Positions 11,293 to 20,886 of a stretch of DNA of 64,000 bases are shown here, one piece after another. Below the pieces are notes generated by a model. The model did no database searches and was not told where the DNA came from. It saw only the letters and a list, made by a program, of their open reading frames with translations. Source of the stretch: Pelodictyon luteolum (GTDB lineage: Bacteria; Bacteroidota; Chlorobiia; Chlorobiales; Chlorobiaceae); the NCBI GenBank assembly GCA_020721225.1, contig DYNE01000008.1, positions 1 through 64,000 of the forward strand. The letters are read 5' to 3'. Every line of letters starts with the position of its first letter. Within the stretch, counting starts at the first letter, position 1. Position numbers and translations under genes: made by a program.

Positions 11293-12369
11293 ATGAGGGA
11301 TTACAGGGAGCTCATTTCAGAGAAGACTCGATATTTTGTATCGCAAAAACCGTTTGCAACAGAGTTTGGCGGCGTGCTGCCTGAACTGCGAATCGCCTAC
11401 AGAACATGGGGAAAACCTGATCAGGAGAAGAGTAACGTTATTCTGATCTGCCATGCTTTGACCGGCTCGGCCGATGCCGATGCCTGGTGGGACGGGATGT
11501 TCGTCAATGGGGGGGCGTTCGACGAGGGAAAGGATTTCATTATCTGCAGCAATGTGCTTGGAAGCTGTTATGGTACTACCGGACCGTTGTCGCTGAATCC
11601 GCTGACAGGCCGTCATTACGGGCCTGATTTTCCCCGGATCACTATCCGCGACATGGTGCATGCCCAGAAACTGCTGCTTGATGAACTCGGTATCGATCGC
11701 ATTCGTCTTGTGGTCGGTGCTTCACTTGGCGGCATGCAGGTGCTCGAATGGGGATTCCTTTATCCGAAGATGGTACAGGCCATGATGCCGATGGGGGTTT
11801 CAGGACGGCATTCGTCATGGTGCATCGCCCAGAGCGAAGCTCAACGCCAGGCTATCCATGCCGATCGCGACTGGAACGGCGGGTGGTATGCGGCAGATTG
11901 TCCGCCGGCTTCAGGTCTGGCGGCAGCGAGGATGATGGCTATGTGCAGCTACCGGAGTTTCGAGAATTTCCAGTCCCGTTTCGGGCGTGATGTTCAGGAT
12001 GACGGATTGTTCCGGGTGGAGAGCTATCTGCACTATCAGGGGCGGAAACTGGTTGACAGGTTTGATGCCAACACCTACGTGACCCTGACGAAAGCGATGG
12101 ATATGCATGATCTTTCGAGGGGAAGAGGTGTTTATGAGGAGGTTCTCGGTTCGTTGCAGATACCGGTGGAGATTCTCTCCATCATCAGCGATGTGCTCTA
12201 TCCAAAAGAGGAGCAGGAGGAGCTCGGACGGCTCATGCGGCATTCACGGGTGATATATCTCGACGAGCCATTCGGTCATGACGCATTTCTCATCGACGTC
12301 GAAAAAGTTGGCCGCATGGTTACGGAGTTCAAGGATGAACGGGCAGTCAAGGCGCACAGCGCAGCCTGA
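11293..12369 (+). CDS. metX: Homoserine O-acetyltransferase
   Basis: NVILICHALTGSADAD, NVLGSCYGTTGP, VVGASLGGMQVLEW. Confidence 0.94.
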   Translation: MRDYRELISEKTRYFVSQKPFATEFGGVLPELRIAYRTWGKPDQEKSNVILICHALTGSADADAWWDGMFVNGGAFDEGKDFIICSNVLGSCYGTTGPLSLNPLTGRHYGPDFPRITIRDMVHAQKLLLDELGIDRIRLVVGASLGGMQVLEWGFLYPKMVQAMMPMGVSGRHSSWCIAQSEAQRQAIHADRDWNGGWYAADCPPASGLAAARMMAMCSYRSFENFQSRFGRDVQDDGLFRVESYLHYQGRKLVDRFDANTYVTLTKAMDMHDLSRGRGVYEEVLGSLQIPVEILSIISDVLYPKEEQEELGRLMRHSRVIYLDEPFGHDAFLIDVEKVGRMVTEFKDERAVKAHSAA

Positions 12370-12504
12370 TCGGGATATTTTTTTTTGATTTTGCAGCCGG
12401 CGACCGCTCTCTTGCAGGGCTCGGGAAAATTTTCGTTTGTTATTCCTGATACAGATATGCGGTTATCTGCCCGCCGATTCGTGTAAATCAGTGGGAATGC
12501 GCGG

Positions 12505-12725
12505 GCATAAAAAAGGAGAATCGCTTCGCGGGAGTATCGCGCGCCGCGCGGCATCGGATTATTTTCTTTCTTCACCTCCCGTCTTCTGCCGCGAAGCGAT
12601 TCTCCAGCAATGCGAAGCGAGCTATACTCCGCGATGCGACAGCGAGCATACTCCCGTTCGTCCCGCGAACGATACTCCTCATCTTCGCCAACAAATTGTT
12701 CACTACCCACAATCCTCTTCTTTCC
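12505..12725 (-). repeat. GAGTAT/hairpin-spacer intergenic element, copy A
   Basis: The reverse complement closely matches 17164-17368 (e.g. GATGAGGAGTATCGTTCGCGGG.CGAACGGGAGTATGCTCGCTGTCGCATCGCGGAGTATAGCTCGCTTCGC). Confidence 0.85.
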
Positions 12726-12782
12726 ATGCCATCGTCACATGGCTTCGGACTCATGGGTGCCTGAGTGAATTGGAATTGGAAT

Positions 12783-12817
12783 AAAAAGAGATGCCTTTTG
12801 TTTGGGCATCTCTTTTT
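12783..12817. terminator. Bidirectional hairpin terminator between metX and serS
   Basis: AAAAAGAGATGCC...GGCATCTCTTTTT, 13 bp perfect arms. Confidence 0.88.
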
Positions 12818-12858
12818 GTTTTTTCGATCCGATCTTTTCCGGAGTCGGGTTTTCGAAA

Positions 12859-14142
12859 TCAGCCGATGATGTCGAATCCGGTGTAGGGTCTGAGAACTTC
12901 GGGAACGATAACCCTGCCTTCAGGAGTCTGGTTGTGTTCGAGCAGCGAGACCATGAGGCGTGAGGTGGCAAGTCCCGAGCCGTTCAGGGTATGCACGAAT
13001 TCCGGTTTCGCCTTGCCTTCCGGACGGTAGCGGATGTTCATGCGCCGCGCCTGGTAGTCCTCGAAGTTGGAACAGCTCGACGCTTCGAGGTATTTGTCTT
13101 CGGCAGGCGACCAGACCTCGATATCGTAGCATTTCGTAGCGTTGGCGCTGATATCTCCACTGCAGAGCAGAAGAACCCGGTAGGGAATCCTGAGCGCCTG
13201 CAGGATAGCTTCCGCATGCCCGAGGATGGCTTCGAGCGCTTCATAGGATGCTTCGGGCCGGGTGAAGCGAACCATTTCGACCTTGTTGAACTGGTGGACC
13301 CGCAGAAACCCCCTGGTGTCTTTTCCGTAGCTTCCGGCTTCCCTTCTGAAACATGCCGAGTATGCAGTATAGGCTACCGGCAGGTCCGCGGCATCGAGCA
13401 TTTCTCCGCGGTGCAGGTTGGTTACCGGAACCTCTGCGGTCGGAATGGCGAAAAGTCCGTCTTCCTCTATGGTATAGACCTGATCGGCGAATTTAGGCCA
13501 TTGCCCGGTACCCCTGAGCGATTCGCGATTGACAAGGAACGGCGGAAAGATTTCGGTATAACCGTGGCAAGAGGTGTGCGTGTCGAGCATGAAATTGATG
13601 AGTGCCCGTTCCAGCCGAGCTCCTTTACCGGTATAGACAGGAAATCCGGCTCCGCTGACTTTGGCGCCTCGTTCGAAGTCAAGGATACCGAGCGATTTTC
13701 CAAGTTCGGTATGATTTTTCAGCGGGAAGTCAAGCGAATAGTCAAATCCACCCTGTTCTTTACAGATAACGTTCTCTTCGGCGCTTTTGCCGACAGGGAC
13801 GGAGTGGTGCAGTCTGTTGGGAAGAGATAGCAGGATCTCTTCGATTGCCGATTCAAGGTTTTTAAGCGAACTGTCGCTTGTTGCAATATCTTCTGCAACT
13901 GCTTTCATTTGCTGTATAAGCTCATTGGCAGGTCCGCTGCCGGATTTTTTCATGTCGGCTATCTCACGGGAGACCCTGTTGCGCAGGGCTTTCATTTCGT
14001 CGGCTTGCTGTACCAGCTCCCGGCGCTGCCGGTCAAGGTCAAGGAGTTCGGAAACCTTTGGTATTTCGTTTTCAAGCAAACGGTTGCCGAGCATGGCGAT
14101 AATGTCGTCCGGATTCTGGCGGATATTGGTAATGTCAAGCAT
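12859..14142 (-). CDS. serS: Seryl-tRNA synthetase
   Basis: [18 protein letters not shown]; class II motifs [38 protein letters not shown]. Confidence 0.95.
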   Translation of the reverse strand: MLDITNIRQNPDDIIAMLGNRLLENEIPKVSELLDLDRQRRELVQQADEMKALRNRVSREIADMKKSGSGPANELIQQMKAVAEDIATSDSSLKNLESAIEEILLSLPNRLHHSVPVGKSAEENVICKEQGGFDYSLDFPLKNHTELGKSLGILDFERGAKVSGAGFPVYTGKGARLERALINFMLDTHTSCHGYTEIFPPFLVNRESLRGTGQWPKFADQVYTIEEDGLFAIPTAEVPVTNLHRGEMLDAADLPVAYTAYSACFRREAGSYGKDTRGFLRVHQFNKVEMVRFTRPEASYEALEAILGHAEAILQALRIPYRVLLLCSGDISANATKCYDIEVWSPAEDKYLEASSCSNFEDYQARRMNIRYRPEGKAKPEFVHTLNGSGLATSRLMVSLLEHNQTPEGRVIVPEVLRPYTGFDIIG

Positions 14143-14160
14143 TTTTTTTCTTGAAAAGGG

Positions 14161-14619
14161 TTATGCCGGAAGCAGCGATTTGACGACCTGCTGAACTTTG
14201 CCTCCGTCGGCTTTTCCTTTGAGAGCTTTCATGGCTTCGCCCATCACCCGCCCCATGTCTTTCATGGAGGAAGCGCCGGTTCTGGCAATAATAGCCTGTA
14301 CGGTAGCCGTGATCTCTTCATCGGAAACCGGTTCGGGCAGGTATTCTTCGATGACTTTCAGCTCGGACTGTTCCGTTTCGGCAAGATCGGGACGATTTCC
14401 TGCGGTAAACTGCTCGATGGCGTCGCGTCGTTTTTTTGCCAGGCTGACCAGCACTTCAGTTTCCTGATCTTCGGAGAGTGAGGCTGAGCCTCCTACCCGG
14501 ATGGAGACCTCTTTTTCAAGCAGTGCTGCCCGAATGGAGCGGATGGCGTTGAGGCGGTCTTTTTTTCCGCTTTTCAGGGACTCTTTAAGGTCCGCATCTA
14601 TTTTTTCCTTTAAACTCAT
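14161..14619 (-). CDS. GatB/YqeY domain-containing protein
   Basis: MSLKEKIDADLKESLKSGKKDRLNAIRSIRAAL; MGRVMGEAMKALKGKADGGKVQQVVKSLL. Confidence 0.88.
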   Translation of the reverse strand: MSLKEKIDADLKESLKSGKKDRLNAIRSIRAALLEKEVSIRVGGSASLSEDQETEVLVSLAKKRRDAIEQFTAGNRPDLAETEQSELKVIEEYLPEPVSDEEITATVQAIIARTGASSMKDMGRVMGEAMKALKGKADGGKVQQVVKSLLPA

Positions 14620-14710
14620 AATGCTGTTTCGATACGATAGTGTTTTTGGAAAGAAGCACCGGAAAATAAGAGAAAAAACGTTGCTTTCCCACAACTGCTT
14701 TATGCATCGA

Positions 14711-15442
14711 TCATTCGTTGATATCCCCTCCGACCGGACGGATAACCAGTTCCTCCACTGATGTTCTGCCTGGCAGAAAATAGGCTCCTGAAACAGCTGC
14801 AGCAATGTCTTCAGGCATCATCATCATCGCTTCCATCTCTTTGGGAACTTCTCCCCACATAGGGGTATATACCGCTCCCGGCATGACGTTGGTGATGCGT
14901 ACATTGCACTCTCTGGCATAGAGTCGGAGAGCTTCGAGCAGCCCCTTTTGCGCGAATTTCGTCATGCTGTAGATGGAGGATGTCTTGAAGGCTTTTTCGG
15001 CAGCTACGGAGGTGACGAAAAAGATATGTCCTTTTCTCTGTTTTTGCATAACGGGGAAAAGTTTCTGGGTGAGAAAGAAGGTGCCTTTGAGATTGGTTGC
15101 GACGGTGTAGTCGAAATCCTCTTCGGTGAGTTCGGTAAAGGGTTTGAAACGTCCTACGCCAGCGTTGTTAATCAGACAATCGACAGTTCCGTACTGTTCA
15201 ATGACCGTTTCGGCCAGACGCAGGGCATTTGCTGCCTCGGCGATGTCCGTTGTTATACAGTCGGTTTCAGCTCCGTATTTCCGGCACTCGGCCGCTAACG
15301 TTTCAAGGTCTCCCGCGGTTCTCGATGCAAGAACCAGTACCGGCTCGAATGATGGGTTTCTCTCGGCGTGTCGGGCAAATTCAACGGCGATTGCTTTTCC
15401 GATACCCTTGCCGGCGCCGGTGATAAGAATGATATGTCTCAT
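14711..15442 (-). CDS. Short-chain dehydrogenase/reductase
   Basis: TGAGKGIGKAIA, NNAGVGRF, YSMTKFA motifs. Confidence 0.9.
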   Translation of the reverse strand: MRHIILITGAGKGIGKAIAVEFARHAERNPSFEPVLVLASRTAGDLETLAAECRKYGAETDCITTDIAEAANALRLAETVIEQYGTVDCLINNAGVGRFKPFTELTEEDFDYTVATNLKGTFFLTQKLFPVMQKQRKGHIFFVTSVAAEKAFKTSSIYSMTKFAQKGLLEALRLYARECNVRITNVMPGAVYTPMWGEVPKEMEAMMMMPEDIAAAVSGAYFLPGRTSVEELVIRPVGGDINE

Positions 15443-15650
15443 TATTTTTGTCGGGTTTTTTTTGCTTTCATTGGAGAATACAGCATATGTTTTTTTTGGT
15501 TTTCTTTATCGTTCGGTGTGAACGATGCGTGTTAAATGTTGAAAAAGTGAAATAAAAGAGCATAAAAGAGGGAGAAATGCATATATTTATATGGCAAACA
15601 ACAAGCAATCGTAATTGCACCTCAGCTAATGGTAAAGCCCCGCATTTATC

Positions 15651-15908
15651 ATGGAAAGAAGTAAAGTTAAATGGTTTGACGGTAAAAAAGGCTATGGCTT
15701 TATTGTGAATCCGAATGGCGGCGAAGATGTTTTTGTCCATTTTTCCGCGATCGTTTCGGAGCAAACCTTTAAAGTCCTTAACCAGGATTCCGAGGTTGAG
15801 TTCGAGCTTGAAAAAACCCAGAAAGGGTATCAGGCAAAAAATGTCCGGGAACTCAATGTTAACACCGGTACCGAAGTTCCTCAATCCGGACAGTCAGTTG
15901 CCGGCTAA
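15651..15908 (+). CDS. Cold-shock-domain protein
   Basis: [30 protein letters not shown]. Confidence 0.93.
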   Translation: MERSKVKWFDGKKGYGFIVNPNGGEDVFVHFSAIVSEQTFKVLNQDSEVEFELEKTQKGYQAKNVRELNVNTGTEVPQSGQSVAG

Positions 15909-16060
15909 GCCGGCAGTCCTGAATTGTCGGCGGATCATGCAATGCTACTCCTCAGCAGCAGGATCGTTACAACTCCTTTACCGTTAAGGCTCCGTCATTT
16001 TTACTGCAGACGAAGAGCCTTTGCCGCTGGCTTTTTTGTCGAACCTCATTGTATCTGTTC

Positions 16061-16732
16061 TCATCCGAGAAGCGAGTGTTCACGAAAACTGAACCAGTTT
16101 TCTTTTCCTACAATTACATGATCGAGCAGTTCTATCTGCAGTATCCCGCCGGCCTTTTTGAGAATTTCCGTGACCTGCCGGTCGGCATTACTGGGTTCAA
16201 CATCCCCCGATGGGTGGTTGTGTACGAGAATAATTGCGTGAGCGCTCTCTCTGATAGCGGATTTGAAAACCTCTCTCGGATGGATAAGTGATGCGTTCAG
16301 GGTTCCCACCGATACGATGTCGTGACGGATTACCCTGTTTTTGGTATTGAGATGCAGAACAAAGAGGTGTTCTTTTGTTTCATCAGGAACTCGTCCCGCC
16401 ATGTATTCGGACACATCTCTGGCCGAGAGAATCTTTTTGTTATTGTTTTTTCGGAAATGAATCCGCTTGTTCAGTTCGAAAATAGCGCAGATTTGCATGG
16501 CTTTTGCCGGGCCTATTCCCCTGATTTTCTGCAGTTCCGAAAGCGGAAGGTCGGCGAGCCGTTCAAGCCCGTGAGCGGCAATAAGCTCGTGACAGGTGTC
16601 GATGATGTTGAGATTTTTTGAACCTGAACGGAGGATTATTGCCAGAAGTTCCGCCGGGCTGAGCGATGCCGCGCCATAGAGTTGCAATCTTTCCCTTGGC
16701 CTGTTTTCCGGGTCGAGATCGTGAATGCGCAT
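16061..16732 (-). CDS. radC: RadC family (JAB/MPN) protein
   Basis: [35 protein letters not shown]. Confidence 0.93.
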   Translation of the reverse strand: MRIHDLDPENRPRERLQLYGAASLSPAELLAIILRSGSKNLNIIDTCHELIAAHGLERLADLPLSELQKIRGIGPAKAMQICAIFELNKRIHFRKNNNKKILSARDVSEYMAGRVPDETKEHLFVLHLNTKNRVIRHDIVSVGTLNASLIHPREVFKSAIRESAHAIILVHNHPSGDVEPSNADRQVTEILKKAGGILQIELLDHVIVGKENWFSFREHSLLG

Positions 16733-16802
16733 GGTGTTCGGGTGCGATAGTAGTATTGAATGTTCTCCGATTGTGGTGACGTGAAGTGAAAAATAATAAA
16801 AA

Positions 16803-16824
16803 AGGCCCGAATTTCAGCGGGCCT
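16803..16824 (-). terminator. Candidate hairpin terminator (minus strand)
   Basis: AGGCCCG-AATTTCAG-CGGGCCT with an A-rich tract on the + strand immediately left. Confidence 0.5.
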
Positions 16825-16874
16825 GATAGCGCGGAGATGGTATTTACCAATTCTATTTGAATAATGCGTTTATA

Positions 16875-17123
16875 CCTGAATTCCCGGAGAATTATAACAA
16901 TACCAGGTCAAGGACGGGAGTATCGTGCCTCGGGGAGGTTTATCCGTAGCAGAAAATACTCTGATGAAGAGGGGGAGTTGCCCACGAATTACACGAATTT
17001 GCACGAAAGGAAATTGGCAGTTGGTTTTCTCTGGCTTCGCCGATAAAAACAACTGCCGGGGTTTCAATTAAGAGACAAATTGATTTGTGGCGACCATGGT
17101 TACATTTTCTCCGGGAATTCAGG
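16875..17123. repeat. Segment bounded by 17 bp perfect inverted repeats (CCTGAATTCCCGGAGAA / TTCTCCGGGAATTCAGG)
   Basis: Arms 16875-16891 and 17107-17123; the right arm is part of the 45 bp repeat. Confidence 0.75.
17079..17123 (+). repeat. 45 bp direct repeat, copy 2
   Basis: Identical by eye to 11-55. Confidence 0.9.
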
Positions 17124-17163
17124 TTTATAATCCAGGGTCAAGCAATGAGGGAAAGGGAAGAAG

Positions 17164-17368
17164 GGGATTGTGGGCTGTGAGCAGTTTGCGGTGGGCGAAG
17201 ATGAGGAGTATCGTTCGCGGGGCGAACGGGAGTATGCTCGCTGTCGCATCGCGGAGTATAGCTCGCTTCGCTTTGCCGGAGTATCGGGCGGCTTGCCGCC
17301 CGGGAGTGAGGAGTTGAAGAAAGAGACGTTCTTCTCCCGCGAAGCGATACTCCTTTTTCTGCCCATGA
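17164..17368 (+). repeat. GAGTAT/hairpin-spacer intergenic element, copy B
   Basis: GAGTAT at 17206, 17230, 17254, 17279 and a degenerate copy at 17304; matches copy A in opposite orientation. Confidence 0.85.
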
Positions 17369-17448
17369 ATGCATATATGTAATGGAAATGGAATCAGGTC
17401 ATGCGGAAGACGCGGCAACGCCCCGTTTGTGACGGGGCGTGCGAGGGG

Positions 17449-18462
17449 TCAGTATTCGAGTTCGGAGTCGGTGGATACCCGCTGGCGGAAAACCCAGTAG
17501 CTCCAGCCCTGATAGACAAGGACAAGCGGTACGAAGATGGCCGCTACGATGGTCATGATGCCGAGGGTATAGTCCGAGGAGGAACTGTTGTAAATGGTGA
17601 GGCTCCAGTCGGGGTTGAGGCTTGAAACGAGCACTCTCGGGAACAGGCCCATGAAGATGGTGATGGTCGAGAAGGCTATGGATATGCCGGTCATGGCAAA
17701 TGCCCAGCCTGATGCGTTTTTTTGCAGCAGCACGATCACCGAGAGCAGCGCGAGCACGCTGAAAACCGGAATGATGCCGGGGTTGACGCCGAGCCGCTGG
17801 TAGAGGTCGGTTTCAATGAAGGAGTATATCATGAAGGCAAGAGAGAGCAGCGTTGCGGGAGCCCACACCTTCTTTGCCAGGCTCATAGCCCGTTTCTGCA
17901 GGCTTCCGGTTGTTTTCAGGGTAAGAAAGACCGCTCCGTGCAGGGTGAAGATCGACAGCGAGGCGAGGCCGCAGACGAGAGCATAGGGGTTGAGGAGGTT
18001 GAAGAAGCCTCCGGCATAATTCATCGACTGGTCGATAGGCACTCCGCGGATGAAGTTTGCAAAGGCGACTCCCCAGAGCAGTGCCGGGATGGCGCTTCCC
18101 GTGAAGATGCTCCAGTCCCAGAAGGCGCGCCATGCAGGGTTGTCGTGCTTGCTGCGGAACTCGAATGCCACGCCTCGCAGAATCAGGGCGACGAGCATGA
18201 GGAGCAGGGCGATATAGAAACCGCTGAAGAGGGTCGCGTACCATTCGGGAAATGCCGCGAACATGGCACCTCCGGCGGTTATGAGCCAGACTTCGTTACC
18301 GTCCCAGAAAGGGCCGATGGTGTTGATGACGGTACGGCGTTCACGGTCGTCCCGACTCATGAAGGGGAGGAGTATGCCTACCCCGAAATCGAATCCTTCA
18401 AGAAAGAAGAATCCTGTAAAAAGTACCGTTATCAGGATGAACCAGATTGTTTGCAGATCCAT
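17449..18462 (-). CDS. cydB: Cytochrome bd ubiquinol oxidase subunit II
   Basis: MDLQTIWFILITVLFTGFFFLEGFDFGVGILLPF; GPFWDGNEVWLITAGGAMFAAFP. Confidence 0.94.
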   Translation of the reverse strand: MDLQTIWFILITVLFTGFFFLEGFDFGVGILLPFMSRDDRERRTVINTIGPFWDGNEVWLITAGGAMFAAFPEWYATLFSGFYIALLLMLVALILRGVAFEFRSKHDNPAWRAFWDWSIFTGSAIPALLWGVAFANFIRGVPIDQSMNYAGGFFNLLNPYALVCGLASLSIFTLHGAVFLTLKTTGSLQKRAMSLAKKVWAPATLLSLAFMIYSFIETDLYQRLGVNPGIIPVFSVLALLSVIVLLQKNASGWAFAMTGISIAFSTITIFMGLFPRVLVSSLNPDWSLTIYNSSSSDYTLGIMTIVAAIFVPLVLVYQGWSYWVFRQRVSTDSELEY

Positions 18463-18480
18463 TGTTTTTTCCTTTAAGGT

Positions 18481-19836
18481 TTATTCGGCAGCTTCAAGGC
18501 CGGCTGCGGCGTGTTTTTTCAGGAGGAAAACATCGACGAGCGTGAGCAGCCCGTAGATGAGGACGAAGACGACAAGTGAGATGAGCAGTTCCGTGCTGCT
18601 GACAACCGATGCCGGAGAGACGGCATCTTCGGTTTTCAGGAGGCCGAAGACGATCCAGGGCTGGCGGCCCATTTCGGCCAGAATCCATCCGGAAGAGTTC
18701 GCTATGTAGGGCAGCAGGAACGACCAGAAAAGGAGCGTTCCCAGCAGCGGGGAGAAGGTGTAGTTTTCCCGGATCACCTTGTAAAGCGCAATGAGCGATA
18801 CAAGAAGCATGAGCGTTCCTGCGCCGACCATGAACCGGAAACTCCAGTAGGCCGTGATGATGGAGGGAATGTAGTTGCCCGGACCGTATTTGATTTCGTA
18901 CTCCTTCTGCAGATCCTTGATGCCCTTGACTTCGCCTTCGAAGGAGTTGTAGGCCAGGAACGAGAGCATGCCGGGGATCCGGACGGCAAAGACGTCTTTG
19001 AGCTCTTTTTCATCGCCGACCGTGAAGAGTGAGAAGCTTGCAGGATTTTCGGTTTCCCAGAGCGCTTCGGCAGCGGCGACTTTCATAGGCTGGGATTCAA
19101 TGAGATCCTGCATCTGGGTGTGCCCGGCAAGGGTGACGAGTATGGTGCCGATAAAGGCGTAGATGGCTCCGAATTTCATCGAAGTCTCGAATTCGCTGCG
19201 CTCTTTCGAATTCCTGACGAGATGCCAGGTGCTGACGGCTATAACGAGAAATCCACCGGTGACAAGGCCGCCGGCAAGTACATGCGGGAACTGTTTCCAG
19301 ACATAGGGGTTGAAGAGCAGTGCGGAAAAGTCGATCATCTCGGCCCTCGAGCCGTCCGCAGCCATTCTGTACCCGACGGGTGACTGCATGAAGGAGTTTG
19401 CCACGAGAATCCAGAGCGCCGAAAGGTTCGAACCGATAGCGACCAGCCAGATCGCTGTGGCGTGGAGGGTTTTGGGGATTTTGTTCCATCCGAATACCCA
19501 TATGCCGAGAAAAACCGATTCGAGGAAAAAGGCGAGCAGCGCTTCGATGGCAAGCGGAACGCCGAAGATGTCGCCGACAAAGCGGGAGTATTCAGACCAG
19601 TTCATGCCGAACTGGAACTCCATGACGATACCGGTTACAACACCGACAGCGAAGTTGATGAGGAAGAGTTTGCCCCAGAATTTTGTCAGCTTCCTGTATT
19701 TTTCGTTACCGGTTCTTACCCAGGCGGTTTCCATGATTGCCGTGAAGATGGAAAGGCCGAGCGTGAGCGGTACGAAGAAGAAGTGAAAAACGGAGGTGAG
19801 CGCGAACTGAAGCCGCGCGAGAAAGAGCGTGTCCAT
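18481..19836 (-). CDS. cydA: Cytochrome bd ubiquinol oxidase subunit I
   Basis: MDTLFLARLQFALTSVFHFFFVPLTLGLSIF; GRQPWIVFGLLKTEDAVSP. Confidence 0.94.
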   Translation of the reverse strand: MDTLFLARLQFALTSVFHFFFVPLTLGLSIFTAIMETAWVRTGNEKYRKLTKFWGKLFLINFAVGVVTGIVMEFQFGMNWSEYSRFVGDIFGVPLAIEALLAFFLESVFLGIWVFGWNKIPKTLHATAIWLVAIGSNLSALWILVANSFMQSPVGYRMAADGSRAEMIDFSALLFNPYVWKQFPHVLAGGLVTGGFLVIAVSTWHLVRNSKERSEFETSMKFGAIYAFIGTILVTLAGHTQMQDLIESQPMKVAAAEALWETENPASFSLFTVGDEKELKDVFAVRIPGMLSFLAYNSFEGEVKGIKDLQKEYEIKYGPGNYIPSIITAYWSFRFMVGAGTLMLLVSLIALYKVIRENYTFSPLLGTLLFWSFLLPYIANSSGWILAEMGRQPWIVFGLLKTEDAVSPASVVSSTELLISLVVFVLIYGLLTLVDVFLLKKHAAAGLEAAE

Positions 19837-20011
19837 AATAATCTCCAAGGCTATAGTTACATGAGGAAAGGTAACACTATGTATTATAACGGAATGCGGT
19901 TCCGGCATAAAACAGGTCAAAATAGTCTTTTTTGGCTGCAATCCAAACACACGTGAAATATTTCCGGATTTGTAACACTGTTTTCCTGAACTCCAACGGG
20001 CAGACCAATGC

Positions 20012-20698
20012 TCAGAACGCAGACAGGGTGAAGTAGGTGCCGGTAAGGATCATGATCGCTCCGGCGATGCGGTAGAGGGTTTTGCGGGACTTTTCGCTGA
20101 AAAGGTGGATGGCCTTGCCGACGACGAGCAAGGATGGTATGGTACCGAGACCGAAGCAGAGCATGATGAGACCGCCCTCAAGCAGTCCGGTGGCATGATT
20201 CTCTGCCTCCATGGCTGTTCGTCCGGCAGTCAGCAGTGCCGTATAGGTGAGGCCGCAGGGCAGAAAGCCGAGCAGCACCCCCATGGGGTAATAGGCTCCG
20301 ATGGAGCGGGATCCCCTGAAAAGGTTCATGAGCTTTCCGATACGGGGCATGATCCAGGAGCAGCTGTTGATGGTTTTACCCGCAGGCAGTATGTCGAGCG
20401 TGGCAAGTCCCATCAGGATGATCGAGAGGCCTGCAAGTACCATGATGACGGTCTGGAACCGTTCGATGGATGCTGTCAGTACGAGAAAAGAGCCGGAAAG
20501 GCCGATAGCGGCGCCGAGCACGGTATAGGTTGTAACCCTTCCTGCGTTGTAGAGCAGGTGGTGCAGCATGCCTTTGCGGGTCTCTCCCAGCGAGTAGGCG
20601 GCCACGACCGGTCCGCACATGCTGATGCAGTGGCCGAATCCCCCGGTCAGCCCGGTGATGAACATGGTGATTGCGGTATTGGAGATGGTACTCATCAT
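20012..20698 (-). CDS. TauE/SafE-type membrane protein (CcoS-adjacent, cbb3 maturation associated)
   Basis: TGGFGHCISMCGPVV, GVLLGFLPCGLTYTALLTA; overlaps ccoS. Confidence 0.82.
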   Translation of the reverse strand: MMSTISNTAITMFITGLTGGFGHCISMCGPVVAAYSLGETRKGMLHHLLYNAGRVTTYTVLGAAIGLSGSFLVLTASIERFQTVIMVLAGLSIILMGLATLDILPAGKTINSCSWIMPRIGKLMNLFRGSRSIGAYYPMGVLLGFLPCGLTYTALLTAGRTAMEAENHATGLLEGGLIMLCFGLGTIPSLLVVGKAIHLFSEKSRKTLYRIAGAIMILTGTYFTLSAF

Positions 20699-20883
20699 TT
20701 GGCTGATTTACGGGTTTTATCTGCCGACGGCGCATGCTCCTGTTCGTCGTCGTCGTCGAGCATGCGGTATTTCGGGGCTTCCGGGTCGTCGAACTGCCCG
20801 CTGCGGACCGCCCAGATGAAGAGCAGCCACGCTGCCGTGCCGAAGACGAACCCGATGATGATGAGGTAGTAGATGCTGTCCAT
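20695..20883 (-). CDS. ccoS: cbb3-type cytochrome oxidase assembly protein CcoS
   Basis: MDSIYYLIIIGFVFGTAAWLLFIWAVRSGQFDDPEAPKYRML. Confidence 0.9.
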   Translation of the reverse strand: MDSIYYLIIIGFVFGTAAWLLFIWAVRSGQFDDPEAPKYRMLDDDDEQEHAPSADKTRKSAK

Positions 20884-20886
20884 AGG

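Noticed and set aside
12437-12784. Overlapping ORFs on both strands between metX and serS
   Set aside because: They translate the repeat element (e.g. SEASYTPRCDSEHTPVRPANDTPHL, which also recurs at 17138-17374); repeat-derived, not genes.
14620-14805. N-terminal extension of the YqeY ORF
   Set aside because: It overlaps the SDR gene; the family start is MSLKEK at 14619.
17164-17368. CRISPR array
   Set aside because: The repeat unit is only about 6-8 bp, spacers are self-complementary and partly shared with copy A, and no cas genes are present.
17100-17418. Cluster of overlapping small ORFs
   Set aside because: Translations of GAGTAT element copy B; no coding signature.
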